Shown: piece after piece, positions 17,904 through 26,567 of the stretch | How the letters are laid out: each line of letters starts with the position of its first letter | How positions within the stretch are numbered: position 1 is the first letter of the stretch | Assembly (NCBI RefSeq): GCF_014639875.1 | Contig: NZ_BMGD01000002.1 | Coordinates: forward strand, 372,001 to 436,000 | From: Blastomonas aquatica | GTDB lineage: Bacteria > Pseudomonadota > Alphaproteobacteria > Sphingomonadales > Sphingomonadaceae | Direction: 5' to 3' | DNA length: 64,000 nucleotides | The notes under the pieces: generated by a model | Databases searched by the model: none | What the model was told of the DNA's origin: nothing | The model's input: the letters and a program-made list of their open reading frames with translations, nothing else | Made by a program: the position numbers and the translations under genes

Positions 17904-19019
17904 ATGCGCGTCGGAACCGTCAAGGAAATCAAGAACCACGAATATCGCGTCGGCCTGACGCCCGAGAGTGCGCGCGAACTGGTGCAGCACGGGCACGAAG
18001 TCTGGGTGCAGAAAGGCGCAGGCCTGGGCATTGGCGAGAGCGATAACGACTATCAGCGCGTGGGCGCAAAGTTGATCGATACTGCTGCGGAAATCTTCGC
18101 CGAGTGCGAGATGGTGGTGAAGGTCAAGGAGCCGCAGGCGGTCGAGCGCGCGATGCTGCGCGAAGGCCAGATCCTGTTCACCTATCTGCACCTGGCTCCG
18201 GACCCCGAGCAGACCAAGGATCTTGTCGCCTCCAAGGCGGTGTGCATCGCCTATGAGACCGTGACCGACGCGAGCGGCGGCCTGCCGCTGCTCAAGCCTA
18301 TGAGCCAGGTCGCAGGTCGCATGTCGATCCAAGCCGGCGCGACCGCGCTTGAAAAGGCGCATGGTGGTCGCGGTATCCTGCTTGGCGGGGTGCCCGGGGT
18401 GGCGCCGGGCAAGGTCTGCGTGATCGGTGGCGGCGTGGTCGGCTTCAACGCGGCGCAGATGGCAGCCGGGCTTGGCGCGGATGTGACCATTCTCGATCGC
18501 AGCCCCGAAGTGCTCGAGCGGCTGGGCTATTATTTTGAATCGCGCGCCAAGACGCGCTTTGCCAACGCCGCCAATGTCGCCGAATGCGTCGCGACCGCAG
18601 ACCTGGTGATCGGCGCGGTGCTGATCCCGGGCGCCGCAGCCCCCAAGCTCGTCAACCGCGAGATGCTGGCCACGATGCGCCCCGGCGCGGTGCTGGTCGA
18701 TGTCGCGATCGACCAGGGTGGCTGCTTCGAGACCAGCCACGCAACCACGCATGCCGAGCCGACCTATATCGTCGATGGCATCGTGCATTACTGCGTCGCC
18801 AACATGCCCGGAGCGGTCGCGCGCACCAGCACCTATGCGCTCAACAACGTCACGCTGCCGCATATGCTGCGGATGGCCGACAAGGGCTGGAAGGATGCGA
18901 TGCGCTCCGACTCGCATCTGGCAGCGGGCCTCAACGTGTGGAACGGCAAGGTTACTTACAAGGCGGTGGCGGACGACCTTGGCTATGACTATTGTCCGAT
19001 GGAAGAGGCGCTCGCCTGA
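17904..19019 (+). CDS. ald: Alanine dehydrogenase
   Basis: 371 residues, the normal family length, from ATG 17904 with AGGAG upstream. It matches alanine dehydrogenase throughout: [20 protein letters not shown] at the start, KVKEPQ with the substrate-binding Lys, YLHLAPD, and the Rossmann glycine motif [12 protein letters not shown]. It converts L-alanine, NAD+ and water reversibly to pyruvate, ammonium and NADH (EC 1.4.1.1), and is usually a cytosolic hexamer. The downstream dehydrogenase gene starts 28 bases after the stop and may be co-transcribed. Confidence 0.96.
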   Translation: MRVGTVKEIKNHEYRVGLTPESARELVQHGHEVWVQKGAGLGIGESDNDYQRVGAKLIDTAAEIFAECEMVVKVKEPQAVERAMLREGQILFTYLHLAPDPEQTKDLVASKAVCIAYETVTDASGGLPLLKPMSQVAGRMSIQAGATALEKAHGGRGILLGGVPGVAPGKVCVIGGGVVGFNAAQMAAGLGADVTILDRSPEVLERLGYYFESRAKTRFANAANVAECVATADLVIGAVLIPGAAAPKLVNREMLATMRPGAVLVDVAIDQGGCFETSHATTHAEPTYIVDGIVHYCVANMPGAVARTSTYALNNVTLPHMLRMADKGWKDAMRSDSHLAAGLNVWNGKVTYKAVADDLGYDYCPMEEALA

Positions 19020-19047
19020 GGCGCCACACGCGCACCAGGAGAGCCCA

Positions 19048-20019
19048 ATGATCGTACAGCACCAAAAGCCAATTGATTCCCCGTTCGGTCGCCACAGCGA
19101 ACCGCATGAGGTGCTCGCCGGGCTCGATCTGACCGGCCGCAACGCGATCGTCACGGGGGGCTATTCGGGCATCGGGCTGGAGACGGTGCGCGCGCTGGCA
19201 GCCGCGGGCGCATCGGTCACCGTGCCTGCGCGCGATACCGCCAAGGCGAATGCCGCGCTGGCGGGGATGAACGGCGATATCCGCATTGCGCCGATGGATC
19301 TTGCCGATATTGCTTCGGTGCGGCGCTTTGCACAGGACTATGCCTCAAACGTCACGCAGCTCGATCTGCTGATCAATAATGCCGGCGTCATGGCGTGCCC
19401 GGAATCGCGGGTAGGCGCGGGCTGGGAGCTGCAGTTCGGCACCAACCATATGGGGCATTTTGCGCTGGTTGACGCCCTGTTGCCGTTGCTCCAGCGCAGC
19501 GGCAACTGCCGTGTTGTGGCGCTGTCATCGACCGGGCACAAACTGTCCGACATCCGCTGGGATGACCCCAACTGGACCGATGGCAGCTATGACAAATGGA
19601 AGGCATACGGCCAGTCGAAGACCGCCAACGCGCTGTTTGCGGTGGCGCTGAATGCGCGGCTGGCGGGCAGCGGCGGGATGGCGTTTGCCGTCCACCCCGG
19701 CGGCATCTTCACCCCGCTGCAGCGGCATCTTCCGACCGAAGAGATGGTCGCGCTCGGCTGGCTCAACGAACAGGGCGAGATATCGGACGGCGCACGCGCG
19801 ATGTTCAAGACGCCGACCCAGGGCTGCACGACAACCCTGTGGGCGGCAACCAGCCCGCTGCTCGAAGGCAAAGGCGGGGTGTATTGCGAGGACTGCAACA
19901 TCGCTGCGATCTCGGACGGCGAGCCGGTGCGTTATCGTAATGTTGAACCGCATGCAGTCGACAGCGACAGCGCCGAGCGGTTGTGGGGCTTGAGCGAGAC
20001 ACTGCTGGCCGGCGGCTGA
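19048..20019 (+). CDS. Short-chain dehydrogenase/reductase
   Basis: 323 residues from ATG 19048, with AGGAG eight bases upstream. SDR features are clear: the cofactor loop TGGYSGIG near residue 35, NNAGVMA near 112, the catalytic Ser in ALSSTGH and the YGQSK motif holding Tyr and Lys. It resembles the retinol dehydrogenase/WW-oxidoreductase-like subgroup (insert WDDPNW before the catalytic Tyr), commonly annotated as an oxidoreductase of unknown substrate. Substrate and cofactor preference cannot be read safely. Confidence 0.88.
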   Translation: MIVQHQKPIDSPFGRHSEPHEVLAGLDLTGRNAIVTGGYSGIGLETVRALAAAGASVTVPARDTAKANAALAGMNGDIRIAPMDLADIASVRRFAQDYASNVTQLDLLINNAGVMACPESRVGAGWELQFGTNHMGHFALVDALLPLLQRSGNCRVVALSSTGHKLSDIRWDDPNWTDGSYDKWKAYGQSKTANALFAVALNARLAGSGGMAFAVHPGGIFTPLQRHLPTEEMVALGWLNEQGEISDGARAMFKTPTQGCTTTLWAATSPLLEGKGGVYCEDCNIAAISDGEPVRYRNVEPHAVDSDSAERLWGLSETLLAGG

Positions 20020-20026
20020 GCACGCT

Positions 20027-20431
20027 CTAGCCGAACTCGGCAAAGGCGATGAGCTTGCGAAAACCTGCTCTGCAACGCTGCACCCCATCGACCATGTGGT
20101 TCTCCACCCATATATCGCCCGAATGATACCCCCACTGCGTCAGGGTTTTGCCGGGGTTCGCCATCATCTGGGTGCCCAGCCACTGGGCGACTGCCGGCTT
20201 CAGCGCGGAGCGGGCCAGCCTGGCAGAGGCGCACGTGCGCGAGGCCTGCCAGCTTTCTACCCGGCGGGCGAGATCGGCCTGAAGCCGCACATGCCTGCCA
20301 GAGCCGCTTGCGTGGTCGGTTGATCGAAATGAGAGCGTCTGGGCGTGAAGCTGCAATGCCGGACCAGCGAGTGCGACCAGCAGCGCGAACGCGAACATCG
20401 CAACGCCTGTTCCCAATCGTGTCATTGCCAT
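20027..20431 (-). CDS. Small secreted protein, unknown function
   Basis: 134 residues from ATG 20431; ATG 20425 is also possible. The N-terminus is a signal peptide (VAMFAFALLVALAGPAL) with likely cleavage after LHA. The mature part has two Cys (RTCAS, QRCRAG) and several aromatic residues (WGYHSGDIWVENH). No family is recognised. It ends close to the SDR gene, with the two genes convergent. Confidence 0.6.
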   Translation of the reverse strand: MAMTRLGTGVAMFAFALLVALAGPALQLHAQTLSFRSTDHASGSGRHVRLQADLARRVESWQASRTCASARLARSALKPAVAQWLGTQMMANPGKTLTQWGYHSGDIWVENHMVDGVQRCRAGFRKLIAFAEFG

Positions 20432-20646
20432 ACCCGACTGCCATCCCCGCCCTGTGACGGATTGAGTCTGACCGCCGGAACCGGGGAACGAAGGGTGGCC
20501 AGCAGCCATTTGGGTCGACGAAAACCCCCAGCCCCGACGATCAGACCATCGTCTATCTAGCGAAAGCGCTGGCAATTAGGCTGTGGCAAATTGTCGCAAA
20601 CCAGGGGAAATGGCGGATTAGCGCCAATGCCTGAATGTTACCCCGA

Positions 20647-22158
20647 TCAGGAGAGGTCCACCTTGGGGGTTGCGACGACGACCTTGTTCAGCAACGCCTG
20701 CACTTCAGAGTCGCCGCGCCACTTCTGCGCGATGCGCTTGTTCAGAGTCGCCGAATACCAGCGCTCTCCGAGCGTGTCGGCCTGGCGCAGCAGGGTAATC
20801 AGTGTCGCGCGATCACCCATGCAGGAGGCATGGAACGCCGGGGTCATGCGCGTCTTGCGCTCACCCTCGGCAAACTCGCGCCGCGCATCGGCCACCAGCA
20901 CCAGATGCGCGGTGGTCTCGTCGCGGGCCACTGCCGCATCAAGTGCTGCAGACAGCCTGACCATTTCAGGGACTGCGCGCAAACGGGCCAGGTCGCGATA
21001 TTCGCGGGCGTAAGCCTTGATGTCGCCGCGCGAAATATGCGCCCAGGCGAGGCAATTGCGGATCGTCGCGTCATCGGGATACTGGGATTTGAGCTGGGTC
21101 AGCGCCATCAAGGCCCGCCGGTCGCGTCCTGCCTGCCAATGCGCGCATGCGCGCTCCACCGCGATGGCGGGTGTTCCCGGTAGCAGCAGTTGCGCGGTGT
21201 CATATTCGCGTTGCGCAATTGCATCCTGCCCCAGATCGGACAGGATATTGGCGTACCAGAAATGGGTGAGACCATCGCGAGGGTCGAGCTCCAGTGATCG
21301 CTGGAACGAATCGGCCGCGCGTTGTGCATCATAACTCCACCAATACTGGATGAAGCCGTTGGCGCGATGGGCGGCCGGCAGCGTATCATCCAGCGCCAGC
21401 GCCTGCTCGATGGCGGATTTCGCGGCGCTGTAGGCGCGGCTCTCGGTTGCTGCGCCATATTCGCGGATGATCAGCCAGGCCTCTGCCAGGCCCGCATAGG
21501 CCGGGGCGAATTCAGGGTCAGCGGCAATGACCTTTTCGTAAAGATCGATCGCATGCTCGAGATCGGCAGGCGTGCGGCGTGCCCACAGATCGCGCGCGGT
21601 GACATAGTCGTCCGCCACCGCCGGATCATGCGGCAGTTCGGCGATCCTGTCCGGACGGGTTTCAGCGGATGTGAACGCGCCGCCGATGATGGGCACGGCA
21701 AGCGCAATCGCGCTCCCGACCGCCGCGGCGACCAAAATGGGCCAGAGCCAGCGGCGCTGCGCTGCAGGGGGTGGCACAGCTCGTGCGGGTTGCCCATGAT
21801 CATCGGCCGCAGGTGACGGAATGGGTATCGCCGTTTGCTCTGGGCCCTGCGCGCCTGGTGCCGGGAGCTCAGCGATGGCCAATTGCTTTTCGCCGGCAAG
21901 ATCGCGTTGCTCGGCCCTGCCGGACCACGCTGCCAGTTCGAGCTCATAGGCGAAGACCGACCCCTGTTTGCCACCGGGCAGCCGGTGTACGGGAAGCGCA
22001 CGCTCACGGGCCCAACGCATCACGGTGGTTCGATCGCGGCGGAAATATCCGGCAATCGCCTTCCAACCATCCAGTCTACGAGAGGGAGATTCCGATTGGT
22101 TCAACGGATCTTTCCACAGATTGCCAAAACGCGAAGGTGACAGGGCCCGGCAATGCAC
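20647..22158 (-). CDS. Membrane-anchored HTH and TPR protein
   Basis: 503 residues from a GTG at 22158; a TTG at 22104 preceded by GGAAAG may be the true start. Residues about 30-78 form an excisionase-like winged helix (DGWKAIAGYFRRDRTTVMRW, then a basic wing). A Pro/Ala-rich linker leads to a single TM segment (about 136-160). The remaining 340 residues are TPR-like helical repeats, probably periplasmic (AIDLYEKVIAADPEFAPAYAGLAEAW is one repeat). This CadC/ToxR-like order suggests a one-component transmembrane regulator. Its target and signal are unknown. Confidence 0.75.
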   Translation of the reverse strand: MHCRALSPSRFGNLWKDPLNQSESPSRRLDGWKAIAGYFRRDRTTVMRWARERALPVHRLPGGKQGSVFAYELELAAWSGRAEQRDLAGEKQLAIAELPAPGAQGPEQTAIPIPSPAADDHGQPARAVPPPAAQRRWLWPILVAAAVGSAIALAVPIIGGAFTSAETRPDRIAELPHDPAVADDYVTARDLWARRTPADLEHAIDLYEKVIAADPEFAPAYAGLAEAWLIIREYGAATESRAYSAAKSAIEQALALDDTLPAAHRANGFIQYWWSYDAQRAADSFQRSLELDPRDGLTHFWYANILSDLGQDAIAQREYDTAQLLLPGTPAIAVERACAHWQAGRDRRALMALTQLKSQYPDDATIRNCLAWAHISRGDIKAYAREYRDLARLRAVPEMVRLSAALDAAVARDETTAHLVLVADARREFAEGERKTRMTPAFHASCMGDRATLITLLRQADTLGERWYSATLNKRIAQKWRGDSEVQALLNKVVVATPKVDLS

Positions 22159-22310
22159 GATAGCACCCCAGGTCGCGCCGCGACATTATCGGCAAGCCCC
22201 TGGCTAAGTCTAGGCAATATATTGAAAACCAATGAGAACGCTGGCGGGAAAAACCCGACCAGCGAGATGAGACATTGAGCGGTAGAAAGGGCTCGGCTCA
22301 ATCTGTGAGT

Positions 22311-22357
22311 TGGTAGCGCAGAGGGACTTGAACCCCCGACCTACGGATCATCATTCC
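22311..22357 (-). pseudogene. tRNA 3'-part fragment, remnant attachment site
   Basis: 47 bases matching the 3' part of tRNA-Met at 23715-23762 (anticodon stem to CCA), including an exact run from gagggactt to tacggat. Differences are one indel in the acceptor stem and two substitutions in the anticodon loop. No D-arm or 5' acceptor strand follows, so it is not a functional tRNA. It has the form of the distal attachment site left by an element integrated into the 3' end of tRNA-Met. Confidence 0.75.
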
Positions 22358-22457
22358 TATGGATAGACGCGGCAAAGTCTAAGGCGAAATCATCGGCCGC
22401 GATGTCAACGGGGGAGGGTGCTGCTGGTCGGGGACACCGCAAAAACCCAGGGCAGAT

Positions 22458-23516
22458 CTAGGCAGAAATGGCCGACAGTTGCGACTGGATAGCGTTAAGG
22501 TTCGTTCGGGCGAGGTAACTACCTCGCCCGTGAACGCTCCCCTCGAGCGAGGGCCGCTCTCCAATCTCGAGGCATCGTTCCCACGCCGCGACGGCCAAAG
22601 GAATCCACTCGCGCAGAGCGTTCGCCGGATCGGATGCTGCTTTGTCGAGCGCGAGATTGCCGATGACGAAGAAGAAGTCGGGTGATTGGTCCCAACGCTG
22701 CATATTCTGGTTGATATAGGTGAACGCTGTATCGAGATCGCCGCTCTGTCCCAGACAATGAAGATAGCGAATGGCAAGACTGTGCATCCAGTTCGCCGTG
22801 CTTGACGCGCCCGCCAACGACTGCCGGTAATGTCCACACGCAGCACTGAACTCATTGAGCCGTTCAGCTTCCTTGCCGAGTTGGTAAAGAATGTACGGAT
22901 CGCCAGGGCGATCTTGCAGATCGAGCAGCAGCAACGGGCGGTTGCGGTCGCGCTTGGTCTCCATCTGCGCGTCGAGGTATCCATCGTGACCAAGGTGAAG
23001 GTCGATTTTGACCCGGGGAAGCGCCGAAGCGACCTGTTCGTGGACCCGTCCTTCAAAGCCGATGCCGCGTGAGAGCACTCTGGTGATCCAGTTTCGGCTG
23101 TCGGCGAGCGGCCTGTCCACTTTCTGCGTGTGCGCGACCTGAAACGAACTGTGCACGCACACCGCGCCCAACCGCTCGGTTGCGTCGCACCAGGAGCGCA
23201 GTTGCTCGCCTCCGGACGCGATCCACTCATCGGCATCGATGACGATGTTCCAATCCGCGTCGGCGAGCTCCAGCGATCGATTGCGGGCCTCTGAAAAGCT
23301 GCCCGGCCAAGCCATTTCGTGCACGATCGCCCCGGCCTGCTGCGCCAATTTCTGAGTATCGTCGGTTGAACCCGTGTCGAGGACGATCATCCTGTCGACC
23401 CACGGTCGAACGCTTTCCAGGCACCGGCTGATGCAGCGAGCCTCGTTGCGGACAATCATTGCGACAGCAAGGCTGCGATGCGGGGTTTTGCCACGCGATT
23501 TGGCTGGCTTCACCAA
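22458..23516 (-). CDS. Family 2 glycosyltransferase with TPR-like C-terminus
   Basis: 352 residues from TTG 23516, or GTG 23513 with GGGAG upstream. The GT-A domain shows the usual landmarks: AVAMIVRNEA at 17-26, VLDTGSTDDT at 45-54, and the DADEW sugar-nucleotide/metal motif at 94-98. The C-terminal 150 residues are helical and TPR-like, as in SunS-like GT2 proteins that glycosylate peptides or act in surface polymer synthesis. Donor and acceptor are unknown. It is the only intact gene between the tRNA fragment and tRNA-Met, so it is probable cargo of a small island. Confidence 0.85.
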   Translation of the reverse strand: MVKPAKSRGKTPHRSLAVAMIVRNEARCISRCLESVRPWVDRMIVLDTGSTDDTQKLAQQAGAIVHEMAWPGSFSEARNRSLELADADWNIVIDADEWIASGGEQLRSWCDATERLGAVCVHSSFQVAHTQKVDRPLADSRNWITRVLSRGIGFEGRVHEQVASALPRVKIDLHLGHDGYLDAQMETKRDRNRPLLLLDLQDRPGDPYILYQLGKEAERLNEFSAACGHYRQSLAGASSTANWMHSLAIRYLHCLGQSGDLDTAFTYINQNMQRWDQSPDFFFVIGNLALDKAASDPANALREWIPLAVAAWERCLEIGERPSLEGSVHGRGSYLARTNLNAIQSQLSAISA

Positions 23517-23714
23517 GGCAGATTACTCCCGCAGGCCGAGTTTCAATCCGGTCTAGCTTATGGGGGAATGGTTAACGAGACGTAGACATATGATTGGTGT
23601 GCGTCGCTATCGGACAGTCAGCAGGCTTGTTGCCGCCATCACGCCACCGGTGATCAGGCGTGCGATCACCAGCAGGGCTGCGGTGCGCAAGCTCGAATGC
23701 CTGGCGGGGAGGGA

Positions 23715-23791
23715 TGGTAGCGGAGGAGGGACTTGAACCCCCGACCTACGGATTATGATTCCGCCGCTCTAACCAGCTGAGCTACTCCGCC
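23715..23791 (-). tRNA. tRNA-Met(CAT), elongator-like
   Basis: 77 bases including encoded CCA. The acceptor stem pairs GGCGGAG with CTCCGCT, with one G-T pair at the end. The anticodon loop ATCATAA gives CAT; the D-arm AGCTCAGCTGGTTAGAGC and T-arm GGTTCAAGTCC are standard. The first acceptor pair is G-U rather than the unpaired base of an initiator, so it is elongator Met. An Ile(CAT) isoacceptor modified with lysidine cannot be fully excluded by sequence alone. Confidence 0.93.
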
Positions 23792-23989
23792 ATCCCGGCG
23801 TGCACGGCGCGATAGTGCCGGTGCAGGCCGCGCGCTATAGTTGGCGTATCGGTCCCGGTCAAACCAAAATGTGCGCAACCGCAGCAATGAACGGTTTGCA
23901 CAGCGTCCAGGGTTGTCTTCCGCAGCGTCAACCGGCAAATGGCTGGCATCGTCGTGGCAGCAAAGGCCATAATCAAGGAGACGGACGCG

Positions 23990-25225
23990 GTGCAGGAAAG
24001 CTATGACATTGTCATCGTAGGGGCAGGCCATGCCGGCGCCCAGGCCGCGATCTGCCTGCGCCAGATGGGGTTTGCTGGCACGATTGCGCTGATCGGCGAT
24101 GAGCAGTTTCCGCCATATGAGCGTCCTCCTTTGTCGAAGGAATATCTGGCAGGCGACAAGCCCTTCGAACGAATCCTGCTTCGTCCTGAAGCATTCTGGG
24201 GCGAGCGCCAGGTCGATATGCAGCTCGGCAAGCGTGTTACTGCCGTCGATCCCGCGGCCAAGCTGCTCACAATCAGCGGCGGCGCGCAAACCAGCTATGG
24301 CCAGTTGATCTGGGCGACCGGGGGCACCCCGCGGATGATGGATTGCAAGGGCAGCAACGCGCGCAATGTGTTTGCGGTGCGTACCCGCGCTGATGTCGAC
24401 CGCATCATGGCTCGGCTGGCAACCACGCAGAGCGTTGCGATCATCGGTGGCGGCTATATCGGTCTCGAGGCTGCAGCCGTGATGCGCAAGCTGGGCAAGC
24501 AGGTGACGCTGATCGAGGCGCTCGACCGCGTGCTGTCGCGGGTGGCGGGCCCGTCGCTCTCGGCGTTCTTCGAAAAAGAGCACCGCGATCAAGGTGTCGA
24601 TCTGCGGACCGGTTATACCGTCGACCACATCGAGACCGACGAGGCCGGACATGCCGTAGCGGTGCGCTGCGGCAATGGCGATAGCATCGCTGCGGACATG
24701 GTGATCATAGGCATCGGCATCATCGCGCAAACCGGCCCGCTGATCGCAGCGGGCGCTGCGGGGGGCAACGGGGTCGATGTCGATGAGTTCTGCCGAACCA
24801 GCCTGCCCGATATCTACGCGATCGGCGATTGCGCCGCGCATGCCAACCCTTTCGCCAATGATCGCGTGATCCGGCTCGAGTCGGTCCAGAATGCCAATGA
24901 TCAGGCCAAGGTCGCTGCCAGTCACATCGTCGGCAATGCACAGGCCTATCACGCGATCCCGTGGTTCTGGTCGAACCAGTATGATCTCAGGCTGCAGACG
25001 GTGGGGCTTTCGCTCGATTACGATCAGGAGCTGGTGCGCGGCGATCCTGCCTCCCGCAGCTTCTCGGTGATCTATCTGCGGGCGGGCAAGGTGATCGCGC
25101 TCGACTGCGTCAATGCCACAAAGGATTACGTCCAGGGCCGCAAGGCGGTGACTGACGGCATTCCGCTCGATCTGGAGGAACTGGCAAATCCGGCGATCCC
25201 GATCAAGGAAGTCAGCCACGCCTGA
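23990..25225 (+). CDS. FAD-dependent ferredoxin reductase
   Basis: 411 residues. GTG 23990 is chosen because AAGGAG lies nine bases upstream and the family starts just before the FAD motif; the ATG at 23939 lacks an RBS. The first Rossmann motif is IVGAGHAGAQAA; PPYERPPLSKEYL is the typical flavin-contact loop. The second is AIIGGGYIGLEAAA for NAD(P)H, and YAIGDCA is near the C-terminus. It belongs to the putidaredoxin/rhodocoxin reductase group, passing electrons from NAD(P)H to a [2Fe-2S] ferredoxin that often serves a P450. No ferredoxin or P450 gene lies alongside. Confidence 0.9.
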   Translation: MQESYDIVIVGAGHAGAQAAICLRQMGFAGTIALIGDEQFPPYERPPLSKEYLAGDKPFERILLRPEAFWGERQVDMQLGKRVTAVDPAAKLLTISGGAQTSYGQLIWATGGTPRMMDCKGSNARNVFAVRTRADVDRIMARLATTQSVAIIGGGYIGLEAAAVMRKLGKQVTLIEALDRVLSRVAGPSLSAFFEKEHRDQGVDLRTGYTVDHIETDEAGHAVAVRCGNGDSIAADMVIIGIGIIAQTGPLIAAGAAGGNGVDVDEFCRTSLPDIYAIGDCAAHANPFANDRVIRLESVQNANDQAKVAASHIVGNAQAYHAIPWFWSNQYDLRLQTVGLSLDYDQELVRGDPASRSFSVIYLRAGKVIALDCVNATKDYVQGRKAVTDGIPLDLEELANPAIPIKEVSHA

Positions 25226-25404
25226 CGAATCGGGCGTCACAGGCTGGCGGCGGGCAATCGGTTGGTCGCGAATATTGATGCGTGGCCCAAAACCGGCTTG
25301 CCCTTACAGGGGGTTAACGCATAGTGTCAGGCTTGCATCGTATACGGTGTCCCCAATTCTGCGAGTTAGTCATTCCCTCTTCCGTTCGCCAGACACGAAC
25401 GATC

Positions 25405-26559
25405 GTGCAACGCTATGCCCTGACGGGCCTGGCAACGATCCTGCTTGCCAGCTGCTCTGGCGCAGCCGAGGACGAAGGACGTGAACGACCCGTTCCCGAA
25501 GTTGGATTCGTTTCGGTCCAGGCCAGTTCGGTCCCGGTCTCGGTGGAGCTCGCCGGGCGGGTCGCAGCCTTCGAGATGTCCGAGGTCCGTCCGCAGGTGA
25601 CAGGGATTGTCCGTCGCCGGCTGTTTACCGAAGGCGCGCTGGTTCGCGCAGGGCAGACGCTCTACGAAATCGATCCTCGGCTGTATCGCGCAGCAACGGC
25701 AGAGGCGTCTGCCAATCTCAACAGCGCCATCGCCAATGCCGAGGCAACCCGAATCCGCGCCGAGCGCTTGAAGCCGCTGGCCGAGGCGCAGGCGGTCTCG
25801 CTGCAGGAATATACCGATGCCGTCGCGGCCTCGCGCCAGGCCGCTGCTGCGGTGGCGCAAAGCCGAGCGCAGGTCCAGACCGCTGACGTCAACCTGCAGT
25901 TCACCCGTGTTCCTGCGCCGATCACCGGGCGCATCGGTCGTTCGCTGTTCACCGTCGGCGCGCTGGTCACCGGCAATCAGGCCGACCCGCTTGCGGTGAT
26001 CCAGGGGGTCGATCCGGTGTTTGTCGATATCCAGCAGTCGAGCGCCGACCTTTTGTCGCTGCGGCGTTCGCTGGCGCTGGGGGGAACTGCCCCGGCCAGT
26101 GCCGAGGTATCGCTGATTCTGGAAGACGGCAGCGAATACGGCCCGCGCGGCGTCGTCCAGTTCTCTGAGGTCATGGTCAACGCTGCCACCGGCACGGTCA
26201 CATTGCGCGCACGCTTTGCCAACCCGCAGAGCCTGCTGTTGCCCGGGATGTTCGTCCGGGCACGCTTTGACCAGGCGATCAACACCAACGCCATCCTGGT
26301 TCCGCAGGCCGCGCTCAGCCGCGATGCGCGCGGCCAGGCGACGGTGTACGTCGTCGATGCCCAGAACCGCGCGACAGAACGGCGTGTGACAGCAGACCGG
26401 GCGATCGATACCAATTGGGTCATCACAGAAGGGCTCAAACCCGGTGAGAAGGTAATCGTGCAGGGCCTGGCCAAGGTGCGGCCGAATGCGCCGGTTCGCG
26501 CGGTGCCTGCCAACAAGCCTCAGGTCATCGCACCGCCAACCCAGCCGAAGCGCGGCTGA
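25405..26559 (+). CDS. RND efflux periplasmic adaptor subunit
   Basis: 384 residues from GTG 25405, chosen so that the lipobox LLASC follows a short hydrophobic signal; the frame is open upstream to a GTG at 25324. AcrA/MexA family: VRPQVTGIVRRRLFTEGALVRAG marks the lipoyl half-motif, followed by an Ala-rich alpha hairpin (about residues 95-155) and the second lipoyl half (RVPAPITGRIG). As a lipid-anchored periplasmic hexamer it links the inner-membrane pump to the outer-membrane channel. First gene of a three-gene efflux operon. Confidence 0.93.
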   Translation: MQRYALTGLATILLASCSGAAEDEGRERPVPEVGFVSVQASSVPVSVELAGRVAAFEMSEVRPQVTGIVRRRLFTEGALVRAGQTLYEIDPRLYRAATAEASANLNSAIANAEATRIRAERLKPLAEAQAVSLQEYTDAVAASRQAAAAVAQSRAQVQTADVNLQFTRVPAPITGRIGRSLFTVGALVTGNQADPLAVIQGVDPVFVDIQQSSADLLSLRRSLALGGTAPASAEVSLILEDGSEYGPRGVVQFSEVMVNAATGTVTLRARFANPQSLLLPGMFVRARFDQAINTNAILVPQAALSRDARGQATVYVVDAQNRATERRVTADRAIDTNWVITEGLKPGEKVIVQGLAKVRPNAPVRAVPANKPQVIAPPTQPKRG

Positions 26560-26567
26560 GCGCGCCG

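Noticed and set aside
15257-18031. A 924-codon minus-strand open frame
   Set aside because: Only the last 383 codons are the integrase. The rest is antisense to tRNA-Ser and the cyclophilin gene and has no protein-like composition.
23590-23736. Short plus-strand frame running into tRNA-Met antisense
   Set aside because: About 47 codons, Arg-rich, ending inside the tRNA. Possibly the start of a truncated gene, but nothing supports it.
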